DNA from: Tiamatella sp964451715
GTDB taxonomy: Archaea > Thermoproteota > Thermoprotei_A > Sulfolobales > Acidilobaceae
Length of the DNA: 44,880 nucleotides
Assembly: GCA_964451715.1 (NCBI GenBank)
Contig: CAYVIZ010000004.1
Location: forward strand, 1-44,880
Reading direction: 5' to 3'
The notes under the pieces: model-generated
The model's input: only the letters and a program-made list of their open reading frames with translations
Databases searched by the model: none
Told to the model about the DNA's origin: nothing
Shown: positions 8,722 to 17,049 of the stretch, in pieces
Layout: each line of letters begins with the position of its first letter
Numbering within the stretch: position 1 is the first letter of the stretch
Made by a program: the position numbers and the translations under genes

Positions 8722-10056
8722 ATGATAGAAGCAATAATATACACCACAATTATTGGATCCTTATTGATTCTAGCAAGAAACATAATAGCATCTATACAAC
8801 CAAAAATAAAAAACAACATAAAGATAAGCAATGTTTCCGTAGGAAATAACGGAGAACTCATACTAACCGGAAGAAAAAAGCCGATAACATGTGTAAAATA
8901 CTCTATCGAACTTCCGTATGATATACTCATATCCTCAGGATCCCTTTCATCTCTATCAAAAAAGCTCGCCGCAACATCTACCCTTAACCCCAAAATAACA
9001 ACTTTCATAGTGAATACATTTATACCAGTAGAAGGGAGGTTTCTCTACAATAGAATACAAAAAGCCATCAACTACCAAGACTTTTTCAGAGGCCATGTTG
9101 ACGAAGACCTTTCTATGCTACTAAAAAAGATTCAAAACGAAGTGTTCATCGTCAAATATTTGATTTTATTATGCGCTGAAGATCCGAGTGAAATAGACAG
9201 GCAAAAACAGATTATAGAATTAGAAATAAACAATGCAATACCTCGAAGCCGGAATCATATATTCTTGAAAAAAGAAGGGTTCAAATCCAGTAATTTTATA
9301 GACGATATTCTATCTCAGGAAATTCCTATCAAGAAAAACAAAATATATGATGACTTTTCAGTACTTCTAACACCATCTCTCCCTAGTCGGGGGCACCATA
9401 TATGCATAGGAAAAACACGTGAAGGGACTCCTTATTGTCTTTCATGGCCCAAGGATTTCGAACGCCATGTAGGTATAATAGGACCTACGGGATCGGGTAA
9501 AACCAGCCTGCTCAGCATTATAGTTAGGCAACTTGAGGAGAAACCGGTTAAAGTATACTTAGTAGATCCTAAAGGCGACCTGATAGAATACTTGGATATA
9601 CCATTATCATCAAATGCAAGCTACGTAACAATAATTGACGATTTACCATCTTTTACTGACAGCTTTCTAAACGGCGAAGAAAACAAGGAGAGTGTTCTAG
9701 TTATAGACGAGGCATGGCGTGTTCTAGGAAAACTCTCGGGCAACGAATACAGTGGTATATCCCGCCTATTCAGAGAGTCAAGAAGCCGGGGCTTAAGAAT
9801 AATATATGCTACACAAAACCCGTGGGATTTACCTCCTACTATTTACAATAATACTGGAACACTCATCATATTCTCCAACAAAAACATTACCTATGTAAGA
9901 GGAGTATCAGAAATAACAGGACTAGGCTTTGACATGTTGTCCGGGTTCATTAATACACGGACACCATTTAACTCTATTGTCCTCAGAAACGGGTATACAA
10001 TCCCCGACCAAGTTAGAGTTTTTACCCCCCACTGGGGAAGAGGTGAAAACAAGTAA
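8722..10056 (+). CDS. cedB: CedB-like VirB4/HerA-family ATPase
   Basis: The 444-residue protein starts with one membrane helix (about residues 4-22). A basic linker domain follows, then a P-loop ATPase: G-P-T-G-S-G-K-T (about 254-261), V-D-P-K-G-D (about 282-287), a Walker B V-L-V-I-D-E-A (about 325-331), a basic R-L-F-R-E-S-R-S-R-G-L-R segment and I-Y-A-T-Q-N-P (sensor). This order is that of HerA/VirB4 motors, the class that powers Ced DNA import. ATG 8722 is preferred over the overlapping GTG at 8713 because AGGTGA at 8711-8716 lies five bases upstream. It is the last gene of the operon. A plain HerA helicase is less likely because of the membrane helix and the neighbours. Confidence 0.75.
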   Translation: MIEAIIYTTIIGSLLILARNIIASIQPKIKNNIKISNVSVGNNGELILTGRKKPITCVKYSIELPYDILISSGSLSSLSKKLAATSTLNPKITTFIVNTFIPVEGRFLYNRIQKAINYQDFFRGHVDEDLSMLLKKIQNEVFIVKYLILLCAEDPSEIDRQKQIIELEINNAIPRSRNHIFLKKEGFKSSNFIDDILSQEIPIKKNKIYDDFSVLLTPSLPSRGHHICIGKTREGTPYCLSWPKDFERHVGIIGPTGSGKTSLLSIIVRQLEEKPVKVYLVDPKGDLIEYLDIPLSSNASYVTIIDDLPSFTDSFLNGEENKESVLVIDEAWRVLGKLSGNEYSGISRLFRESRSRGLRIIYATQNPWDLPPTIYNNTGTLIIFSNKNITYVRGVSEITGLGFDMLSGFINTRTPFNSIVLRNGYTIPDQVRVFTPHWGRGENK

Positions 10057-10081
10057 CACACTATGAAGGTGTGCTTCAGAT

Positions 10082-11314
10082 ATGATTAAAGAAGAGAAAA
10101 TAATAGTATTCGACGACGTAATAGTTATACCCTCACTATCACCTGTAGAGCCTTCCCAAGTCGACTTAAGAACCATGGTAACCGGTAACATAGAGTTATA
10201 CGTGCCACTTGTCTCTAGTCCTATGGACACAGTAACCGAGCACCAGATGGCGGTTAAACTGGCCAAGCTAGGAGGGATAGGGGTAATTCACAGAAACATG
10301 AGCATAGACGATCAACTTCACCAGGTCATACTCGTAAAGGAGACAGATACTACAAGTTTACTAGAGGACATAGCGTCTAGGGGGAATAATATTAATCTAC
10401 ATCTATCAGGCTCGCGTTGCAAATTGACAATAGAAGACGTAGAACTTTACAATCAAGACGAAATGGACGAGATATTATCTGTTTGCAGGCTAAAGTCGAG
10501 GTATCCGATAAAACCTGTCACCGGTAAGGATGGCCTGCTAGCTGTAGGGGCCGCTGTTTCCCCATTTGATTTGAGGCGAATAAAAAAACTAGACGGTGTG
10601 GCGGATATTCTTGTGGTCGATGTAGCGCATGCGCATAATGTTAATGTATTAAACTCTCTCTCCAAAGTATCAAGGGATATAGAATCGGATTTGATAGTAG
10701 GCAACATAGGTACTAGAGAGGCAGTACTGGATGTTATCGCGAAGCTGGATAAGGTAGATGGTTTAAGAGTAGGCATATCAAGTGGAAGTATATGCAGCAC
10801 TGGCGAGGTTACTGGTGCCGCCGCTCCTACCTTATGGGCAGTAATAAAAGCCAGAGAAGCCTTGGAGGAGCTAGGCTTACATGGTAAAGTACCAATAATA
10901 GCGGATGGAGGTATAAGGAACCCAGCCGACATAGTAAAGTCCCTTATAGCAGGTGCTTCAGCAGTCATGGTGGGGCGTATGATTGCTGGTACAAGAGAAT
11001 CTCCCTCCCAACTGATAAGTGTCGGAGGAGGGGTTTACAAGCAATACCGGGGAATGGCAAGCCCTTCATCCACTAGAAGGAGGTATGCAGTAGACCGTTA
11101 CGGTGGGAATGTGAAAAAGGTATCTGAAGGAGTTGAAGGCCTAGTTCCATACTCGGGTAGTCTAGCTAGTGTCGTAGAACACGTAGTCTATTCCCTGCAA
11201 GCCGGGTTGGGATACGCGGGTGCTGCAAGAATAAGAGACGCGTGGAAAGCAAGACTAGGGCTTCTCAGCGAGTCGGCTAAGAAGGAGATAAAACCCCATG
11301 ACCTAGTGACTTAG
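10082..11314 (+). CDS. guaB: IMP dehydrogenase/GMP reductase family protein lacking CBS domains
   Basis: The 410-residue TIM-barrel protein shows the family landmarks: V-S-S-P-M-D-T-V-T-E (about 44-53), the catalytic loop S-G-S-I-C-S-T-G with Cys238, A-D-G-G-I-R, Y-R-G-M-A-S and a C-terminal R-Y pair in the flap. IMP dehydrogenase makes XMP for guanine nucleotide synthesis; GMP reductase runs the reverse branch. Normal IMP dehydrogenases carry two CBS domains between barrel segments. Here residues ~90-150 form a much shorter insert with no clear CBS pair. Gly replaces the Arg usually found after Cys-Thr-Thr. So a GMP reductase or specialised dehydrogenase is possible. It sits 25 bases after the cedB-like gene and overlaps meaB by four bases end to end. 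Confidence 0.75.
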   Translation: MIKEEKIIVFDDVIVIPSLSPVEPSQVDLRTMVTGNIELYVPLVSSPMDTVTEHQMAVKLAKLGGIGVIHRNMSIDDQLHQVILVKETDTTSLLEDIASRGNNINLHLSGSRCKLTIEDVELYNQDEMDEILSVCRLKSRYPIKPVTGKDGLLAVGAAVSPFDLRRIKKLDGVADILVVDVAHAHNVNVLNSLSKVSRDIESDLIVGNIGTREAVLDVIAKLDKVDGLRVGISSGSICSTGEVTGAAAPTLWAVIKAREALEELGLHGKVPIIADGGIRNPADIVKSLIAGASAVMVGRMIAGTRESPSQLISVGGGVYKQYRGMASPSSTRRRYAVDRYGGNVKKVSEGVEGLVPYSGSLASVVEHVVYSLQAGLGYAGAARIRDAWKARLGLLSESAKKEIKPHDLVT

Positions 11315-12291
11315 ATGTGCCCTATTTTCCTGTATAGAGATTCTATGGCTGATTCAGCAAGACGCGTTGCTATTTCCCTATACTTTACACCATCCCCCGC
11401 GTAAGCGCTCTTTAGAAGAGTTCTCATCGACTCCTCGAGGCTCTCATCGAACATACGCTCAAGAATAAGCTTTGCCAGAAGAGCCCGTCTAGACGCAAGT
11501 TTCTCAGCCAGTAAACCACTCTCATTCACATACCTCCAGTGTTCCTCTACAACATCTACTAGCTCGTCTATACCCTGCATCATTATAGCCGATGTTTTAA
11601 CTAGTCTGGGAGCCCATCTTCCCGTCTTATAGCCTATATCGCCCTTGTCTAGGGAGAATTTAAGATACTCAAAAGTCTTCACAGCCTCCGGCTTATCGCT
11701 CTTGTTTACAACGTAGATATCGCCTATCTCCATAACACCGGCTTTCAACGCCTGCACGTCGTCACCGGCACCGGGCATGGTGACTACTATTATCGTGTGA
11801 GCAGCATTCATTATGTCTACATCTGATTGCCCCACGCCGACTGTTTCAACTATTATCTTGTCGTAGCCTAAAGCGTCTAAAGCCTCTATGACTGCAAGGC
11901 TAGCAGTGCTAAGGCCTCCTTTAAGCCCGCGTGTAGAAAGGCTTCTAATAAAAACATCCTTATCCGTACTATACTCCTGCATCCTCAGCCTGTCACCCAT
12001 AAGGGATCCATGGGAAATAGGGCTAGAGGGGTCTATCGCCACTACACCTACTCTATAGCCTTTGGAGCGGAACCCCCCTATAAGCCTGGATATCAGGGTA
12101 GACTTTCCTGCTCCAGGTATGCCTGTTACCCCTATAACATGAGCCTTGCCACTATCCTTTGAGATCATCTCTAAGAGCTCTAGAGTACGAGGACCAGCAT
12201 TCTCTATAATTGTTAGAAGCCTGCCAATCGCACGTATATGCCCTTTTCTGGCCTCCTCATACAACACCTTAAGATCTCGTCTCACCGCCAT
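11311..12291 (-). CDS. meaB: MeaB/ArgK-family GTPase, chaperone of methylmalonyl-CoA mutase
   Basis: This 326-residue G3E-type GTPase has a P-loop G-I-P-G-A-G-K-S-T (about 57-65), the family-specific A-I-D-P-S-S-P-I-S segment, E-T-V-G-V-G-Q-S-D-V-D and the base-recognition N-K-S-D. MeaB guards and reloads the B12 cofactor of methylmalonyl-CoA mutase. It is the third gene of a leftward operon after both mutase subunits and overlaps the B12-binding subunit by 23 bases, so translation is probably coupled. The ATG at 12291 follows a GAGGA site. Length is normal for the family. Confidence 0.93.
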   Translation of the reverse strand: MAVRRDLKVLYEEARKGHIRAIGRLLTIIENAGPRTLELLEMISKDSGKAHVIGVTGIPGAGKSTLISRLIGGFRSKGYRVGVVAIDPSSPISHGSLMGDRLRMQEYSTDKDVFIRSLSTRGLKGGLSTASLAVIEALDALGYDKIIVETVGVGQSDVDIMNAAHTIIVVTMPGAGDDVQALKAGVMEIGDIYVVNKSDKPEAVKTFEYLKFSLDKGDIGYKTGRWAPRLVKTSAIMMQGIDELVDVVEEHWRYVNESGLLAEKLASRRALLAKLILERMFDESLEESMRTLLKSAYAGDGVKYREIATRLAESAIESLYRKIGHI

Positions 12292-12697
12292 CTCCGATCC
12301 TCTCTAATGCAAGTTTACGTACTGTTTCAACTATATGTTTTAGAGATGTTCCAGGCAGAAAGACCGCCTTGACCCCCATCTCCTCTAGTACATCCACGTC
12401 GGGTATAGGTATAGTGCCGCCAACCACTACTGGTATATCGTCAGCCCCTTCTTCTTTAAGCAGAGTCATGAGCCTCTTAATATGATGCACGTGGGCTCCG
12501 CTTAGAATACTTACTCCTATAACGTCAACATCCTCTTGGAGAGCAGCGTACACTACCTGCTCAGGCGTCTGCCTTATACCGGTATACACCACCTCCATAC
12601 CTGCATCCTTTAGTGCTCTGGCGATAACCTTAGCGCCTCTATCATGCCCGTCTAGTCCTATCTTAGCTACTAAAACCTTGACAGGACGTTTCACCAT
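12269..12697 (-). CDS. mcmA2: Methylmalonyl-CoA mutase, B12-binding small subunit
   Basis: This 142-residue protein is the cobalamin-binding Rossmann domain. It begins V-L-V-A-K-I-G-L-D-G-H-D-R-G, containing the D-x-H-x-x-G motif whose His is the lower axial ligand of B12, followed by S-I-L-S-G-A-H and the G-G-T-I-P segment. In archaea the mutase is usually split into a substrate-binding large subunit and this small subunit, unlike the fused bacterial form. The two genes are 13 bases apart and in order. The start at 12697 is ATG with GGTGG a few bases upstream. Confidence 0.93.
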   Translation of the reverse strand: MVKRPVKVLVAKIGLDGHDRGAKVIARALKDAGMEVVYTGIRQTPEQVVYAALQEDVDVIGVSILSGAHVHHIKRLMTLLKEEGADDIPVVVGGTIPIPDVDVLEEMGVKAVFLPGTSLKHIVETVRKLALERIGDGGETRS

Positions 12698-12710
12698 TAA
12701 CCACCGCAGC

Positions 12711-14411
12711 CTAATATATAGGCGGCTCTACATAGACACCATATACTCTTTTCAACGCACCCATTATCTCCCCTAGAGTCGCGTATGACTTGACTGCCTC
12801 TAATATATAGGGCATAACATTGTCTCCCCTTGCAGCAGCCCTCTCTAGCTCCGACAGTGAACGCTGTACTTTCTCATTGTTCCTGACAGATTTAATGAAC
12901 TTAAGCCTCTCTACTTGCCTTTTCTCTATTTCCTCCTGGTCGAAATCGAGTAGAGGCACATTCCTCACATCATCCACATCCTCATCTACAAATATGTTTA
13001 CACCCACTATGAATTTCCGCCCCTCATCTACGTCCTGCTGGAACTTATACGATGTCTCAGTTATCTCCCTCTGGGGGAACCCCTTCTTAACAGCCTCTAG
13101 CATACCCCCCATTCTCTCGATCCTGTCTATGTACCTCCAAGCCCTCTCCTCTATCTCATCGGTTAGCCATTCAACATAATAGCTACCAGCTAGAGGATCC
13201 ACGGTATCCGCCACCCCAGTCTCATAAGCTATGATCTGCTGGGTTCGAAGAGCTATCTTTGCAGCAAACTCGCTGGGAACACGGAATGGCTCGTCGAAGC
13301 TGTTAGTATGGAGGCTCTGAGTCCCGCCGAGTACAGCGGCTAGAGCCTCTATAGTCGTTCTTACTATGTTGTTCCATGGCTGCTGAGCAGTGAGGCTGAC
13401 ACCAGCTGTCTGCGTGTGGAACCTCATCCAGAGACTCCTCTCTTTCTTAGCGTTAAACCACTCCTTCATAATCTTGGCCCACATTCTCCTAGCAGCGCGG
13501 AACTTAGCTATTTCTTCGAAGAAGTTTATATGAGAGTCGAAGAAGAAGCTAAGCCTGGGGGCAAACTCGTCTACTTCTAGCCCCCTGCTTACCAGCTGTC
13601 TAACATATTCTATGCCATCAGCCAAAGTGAACGCGAGCTCCTGTACGGCGTTTGCACCAGCCTCTCTTATGTGATAACCACTTATGCTTATAGGATTCCA
13701 TTTAGGCAGGTTTTTAACACTCCACTCTATTACATCCATGGCAACCTTAACAGCGGGCTCCGGAGGGAACACATAGCTTTTCTGGGCAATGAATTCTTTT
13801 AGAGGATCATTCTGCGTTGTCCCCCCTATTCTATCATAGGGCACACCCTGCTTCTCCGCTACAGCGACATACATGGAAAGCAGTACTGGTGCAGGAGGGT
13901 TTATGGTCATGTTGGTCGTTACTTCCCCCATGTTTATCCCGTCAAAAATTATCTCCATATCCTTAAGCGTGTCAACAGCAACGCCGACTATGCCGACTTC
14001 ACCTCTAGCCATAGGATCGTCGGAGTCTATGCCCACTAATGTGGGATAATCAAACGCCAGGCTCAAACCGGTCTCGCCGTGGGATATTAGGAACTTCAGC
14101 CTCTTATTCGTCTCTTCCGGACCACCGAAACCGGAGAACATCCTCATAGTCCATAATCTGCCACGATACATTGATGCGTGTATACCCCTAGTATAGGGGT
14201 ACTCTCCCGGGAGCCCCAGCTTCTCATCGTAGTCGAAGTCTTTTATATGGGCAGGTGTATAGACGCGGTCCACCTCTATGTCGCTTAGTGTTGTGAACTT
14301 ATCCATTCTCTCGGGGAACCTTCTAAGACTCTTGGGGAGGGTTTCCTTCTCCCATCTCTTGAGGTTCTCTTCTATTGATTTAACAGTATTTTTGTCGAAT
14401 AAGTGTGTCAA
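12711..14411 (-). CDS. mcmA1: Methylmalonyl-CoA mutase, large (substrate-binding) subunit
   Basis: The 566-residue TIM-barrel subunit interconverts (R)-methylmalonyl-CoA and succinyl-CoA together with the B12 subunit downstream. Clear motifs are G-E-Y-P-Y-T-R-G-I-H (about 69-78), F-S-G-F-G-G-P-E-E-T-N (about 92-102), R-I-G-G-T-T-Q-N-D-P-L-K-E-F and E-P-F-R-V-P-S-E. The start is TTG at 14411, with GGTGGAG six bases upstream. It leads the operon mcmA1-mcmA2-meaB. In heterotrophs this reaction ends propionate and branched-chain amino acid breakdown; in some crenarchaea it serves the 3-hydroxypropionate/4-hydroxybutyrate carbon cycle. No carboxylase or epimerase is in the window, so the direction is not decided. 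A long palindrome lies in the divergent promoter gap. Confidence 0.95.
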   Translation of the reverse strand: MTHLFDKNTVKSIEENLKRWEKETLPKSLRRFPERMDKFTTLSDIEVDRVYTPAHIKDFDYDEKLGLPGEYPYTRGIHASMYRGRLWTMRMFSGFGGPEETNKRLKFLISHGETGLSLAFDYPTLVGIDSDDPMARGEVGIVGVAVDTLKDMEIIFDGINMGEVTTNMTINPPAPVLLSMYVAVAEKQGVPYDRIGGTTQNDPLKEFIAQKSYVFPPEPAVKVAMDVIEWSVKNLPKWNPISISGYHIREAGANAVQELAFTLADGIEYVRQLVSRGLEVDEFAPRLSFFFDSHINFFEEIAKFRAARRMWAKIMKEWFNAKKERSLWMRFHTQTAGVSLTAQQPWNNIVRTTIEALAAVLGGTQSLHTNSFDEPFRVPSEFAAKIALRTQQIIAYETGVADTVDPLAGSYYVEWLTDEIEERAWRYIDRIERMGGMLEAVKKGFPQREITETSYKFQQDVDEGRKFIVGVNIFVDEDVDDVRNVPLLDFDQEEIEKRQVERLKFIKSVRNNEKVQRSLSELERAAARGDNVMPYILEAVKSYATLGEIMGALKRVYGVYVEPPIY

Positions 14412-14508
14412 CTGGACTCCACCGTGTATTCTAATATTCTGTAATACCGGTAATTTTATTTTTATATAAATCAGTGGTGAACTGCTTCTATATTTCCACT
14501 AACTGGTC

Positions 14509-14533
14509 ATTGTTGGACAGCTTATCCAACAAT
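14509..14533. promoter_or_regulatory. Perfect 9-7-9 palindrome in the divergent mutase / BtuF-like promoter region
   Basis: ATTGTTGGA (14509-14517) and TCCAACAAT (14525-14533) are exact inverted repeats separated by seven bases. The right arm abuts AATAAATATA (14531-14540), a TATA-like box for the rightward gene at 14577. A leftward TATA-like stretch lies at 14455-14470. The spacing and position fit a dimeric repressor operator that could control both operons. The palindrome is far from any start, so a coding role is unlikely. Confidence 0.5.
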
Positions 14534-14576
14534 AAATATACCTCCCAACCCACAAGTGTTAAAGGGGGATTGCTAA

Positions 14577-15392
14577 ATGGAAATGTTCTCCGAGGTACTT
14601 GGTGAAAAAATAAACATACCAGACGATCCCAAGAGAATAGTTAGTCTTGCACCCGCTATAACAGATACCCTCTACGCCCTAGGACTAGAGGATAGAATAG
14701 TAGGTGTAAGCGTTTTCTGCGATAAGCCCGAGAAAGCAAAACTAAAGCCCAAAGTAGGATCCTACTTCAAAGTAAACTATAAACTACTAGAAGAATTAAA
14801 ACCCGATCTAGTGCTCGTCACCACTGGTGCCCAGAGGGACAGGTTATTCGAGCTCAGGGAAAAGGGTTATACCGTGATCCCAGTGCCTTTACCTGTAAAT
14901 CTCTTCGACATAATATCCAATACCCTACTTATAGGCATAGTAACGAATAAGCACGATGATGCGAGGCTTCTAGCGATGAAAATGCTGGCCAGAATATATG
15001 ATATGGCAGAAGAGAACACTATAGGATCCGTGTATTATGAAGTCGACCTAGGAGGACCTACGAGCGCCGGGGGTATAACATATATAGATCACGCGTTGAG
15101 GATTATAGGCTTGTCTAATATATTCGGCCACATTAGGACAACATGGATAATCGATCCGGACCCAAGAATCATACTGGAACAGGATCCGGACTACGTTATA
15201 TACGAGCCTAAACCCTATTCCAGATATAGCGAAGACTATATTAGGAAAAACCTGGAGAAGAGGGGGTTATCAGGTCTAAGAGCATTAGAGAAGGGTAACC
15301 TAATTATACTGGAGCCGAACAGTCTAGCTCACTATGGTCCATCACTGCTCGATACCCTGGAAGCAATAAAATATAGGATAAAGTCCACATAG
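14577..15392 (+). CDS. BtuF-like cobalamin-binding protein without a signal peptide
   Basis: The 271-residue protein has the BtuF/periplasmic-binding type III fold pattern: R-I-V-S-L-A-P-A-I-T-D-T-L-Y-A-L-G (about 20-36), L-L-E-E-L-K-P-D-L-V-L-V, and a second lobe starting near 140. BtuF proteins normally deliver cobalamin to an ABC importer from outside the membrane. Here the frame is closed by TAA at 14574-14576, immediately before the ATG, so no leader can be hidden upstream; GGGGGA at 14563-14568 supports this start. The protein should stay in the cytoplasm. Its divergence from the B12-dependent mutase suggests an internal cobalamin or corrinoid binder. No permease or ATPase gene accompanies it. 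Confidence 0.75.
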   Translation: MEMFSEVLGEKINIPDDPKRIVSLAPAITDTLYALGLEDRIVGVSVFCDKPEKAKLKPKVGSYFKVNYKLLEELKPDLVLVTTGAQRDRLFELREKGYTVIPVPLPVNLFDIISNTLLIGIVTNKHDDARLLAMKMLARIYDMAEENTIGSVYYEVDLGGPTSAGGITYIDHALRIIGLSNIFGHIRTTWIIDPDPRIILEQDPDYVIYEPKPYSRYSEDYIRKNLEKRGLSGLRALEKGNLIILEPNSLAHYGPSLLDTLEAIKYRIKST

Positions 15393-15403
15393 CTTATCTC
15401 CCG

Positions 15404-16444
15404 GTGACCAAGTTGATAGAGCTTACAAACATCCTCAAAAAGGTTCTCGAGCCTCCCGGTCCATCAGGCTTCGAAGACGAGATCAGAGAAGTCATCACCT
15501 CCATACTCTCAGAATGGGGTCTTAAGCCTCTAGAAGACGCTATGGGCAACGTTTACGTAGAATACGGTGAAGGAAAAGGAGAAACACTAATGATAACAGC
15601 CCACATGGATGAAATAGGCTTAATGGTTACAGGCTCCGATAACAAGGGCAGACTCTATTTTACTCCACTAGGAGGAACACCAGTCTCCATACTAGAGTCA
15701 ATGCATGTAAAAGTGAAAACAAGCAAAGGCTACATACCAGGGATAATAGGCATAATTCCGCCACATATAAGGAAAGGGGAAACACAGCTCAAACTCGAGG
15801 ATCTAAGAATAGACATAGGAGCCGAGTCAGAGGATGAGATAGCAGACTTAGGAGTACAACCTCCTACACCCGCTATTCTAGAGCATAAGTACATAGAACT
15901 CCGTAGAGGAGAGATAATAGCCGGCAGACCTCTAGACGATAGGGTAGGCGTATCTCTACTGCTAGCCCTTGCACGGTATTTGAGTGGATTAAAACCGTCT
16001 AGGAGAATTATATTGGCATGGACTGTTCAGGAAGAAATAGGTTTGAAGGGAGCCTACGCCTTGGCCCACAAGCTCAACGCTGACTATATGATAGCATTAG
16101 ACACCATAACCTGCTGCAAACCCCCATATACGGGAGGATACACTCTAGGACGAGGCCCTGTTTTAAGGCTTATAGACAGAGCCTATATATCATGCATGCC
16201 TATAGCTAGATGGGTTATATCGACAAGTAAAAAAGAAGGCATAAACCTTCAAGTAGCAGCAGCCCAAGGAGGCACTGATGCCGCTGCAGGAGTACATGTA
16301 GGCACATGTTCCACCGCTATAACAGTTGCCGCCGAGAACTCCCATTCCACTGTTGAGAAAATATATAAGAGGGATCTGGAGCTCACATATGAACTGCTAG
16401 AACGTTTAACAGATAGATTCATCGCGGAAGGAGTGAAGCCTTGA
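15404..16444 (+). CDS. M42-family metallo-aminopeptidase (deblocking aminopeptidase / TET type)
   Basis: The 346-residue cytoplasmic peptidase shows the di-metal site of family M42: T-A-H-M-D-E-I-G (about 65-72), R-P-L-D-D-R-V-G with the bridging Asp (about 179-186), Q-E-E-I-G-L-K-G with the catalytic Glu pair, A-L-D-T and a final N-S-H-S-T-V-E His. Such enzymes form tetrahedral dodecamers that trim peptides, feeding amino acid catabolism. The start is GTG at 15404, 11 bases after the BtuF-like stop; the end overlaps the next gene by four bases. Members of the family have also been misnamed endoglucanase, which is not supported here. Confidence 0.88.
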   Translation: MTKLIELTNILKKVLEPPGPSGFEDEIREVITSILSEWGLKPLEDAMGNVYVEYGEGKGETLMITAHMDEIGLMVTGSDNKGRLYFTPLGGTPVSILESMHVKVKTSKGYIPGIIGIIPPHIRKGETQLKLEDLRIDIGAESEDEIADLGVQPPTPAILEHKYIELRRGEIIAGRPLDDRVGVSLLLALARYLSGLKPSRRIILAWTVQEEIGLKGAYALAHKLNADYMIALDTITCCKPPYTGGYTLGRGPVLRLIDRAYISCMPIARWVISTSKKEGINLQVAAAQGGTDAAAGVHVGTCSTAITVAAENSHSTVEKIYKRDLELTYELLERLTDRFIAEGVKP

Positions 16445-17049
16445 ACAGCGTCTACAACTTAATTCGTCTTGCAGCCGAGAAAATAAAATCATTAGATGAT
16501 ACTACGACCGGCGTGGAAGCCAAGAATATCGCCTTGGAGAAAGCGAAAAAAGTATACGAGCTAGCTGTAAGGATTGAACGTTTATCACCCGAGACTCTAT
16601 ACCATTGCATCGATACAATAGAATTACCTGGCGAGCTCAGTGATAAACTGGAGGATCTTTACTCGCTTCTTTCATCGATGGAGGAAGAATTACACAGGTG
16701 TCATAGAGAAGCATTATTAAAGCGCCATCATATAAAAGCTTCAGTATACGCTGCATCACTACTAGTGTTCGCGTCATCCGTTTTACTAGCATCTATAAAT
16801 GCTTCCCCCGGCTTCCTCTTGTTTATATCCACAGCATCAGCGTTGAGTCTAGCCGGAATGGCGCTCAATAAATACATGGCAGGAAGTTTTTCTATACTGG
16901 CCTCGGCTTCAGCGGTTACTGTCTACGGGATAATAAGCCTGGCTGAGGGTTTGCATGGTTTAGACATTATGTTTGCTTTAACAACCTCGTTTTTATCAGT
17001 GATTATCTCTTTATATAGTATAGTTACAAGGGGTTCAAAGAGTGCCTAG
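16441..17049 (+). CDS. Membrane protein of unknown function, soluble N-terminal half and four C-terminal helices
   Basis: Not recognised. The first ~98 residues are charged and helical, possibly coiled-coil. Residues ~100-195 hold four membrane helices starting near A-S-V-Y-A-A-S-L-L-V-F. The TTG start overlaps the upstream peptidase stop (TTGA), and the end overlaps the next gene by eight bases, so it is co-translated in the M42/phosphoesterase operon. No catalytic motif is visible. The tight packing argues that it is real. A membrane-bound partner of one of its neighbours is possible but unproven. Confidence 0.65.
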   Translation: MNSVYNLIRLAAEKIKSLDDTTTGVEAKNIALEKAKKVYELAVRIERLSPETLYHCIDTIELPGELSDKLEDLYSLLSSMEEELHRCHREALLKRHHIKASVYAASLLVFASSVLLASINASPGFLLFISTASALSLAGMALNKYMAGSFSILASASAVTVYGIISLAEGLHGLDIMFALTTSFLSVIISLYSIVTRGSKSA

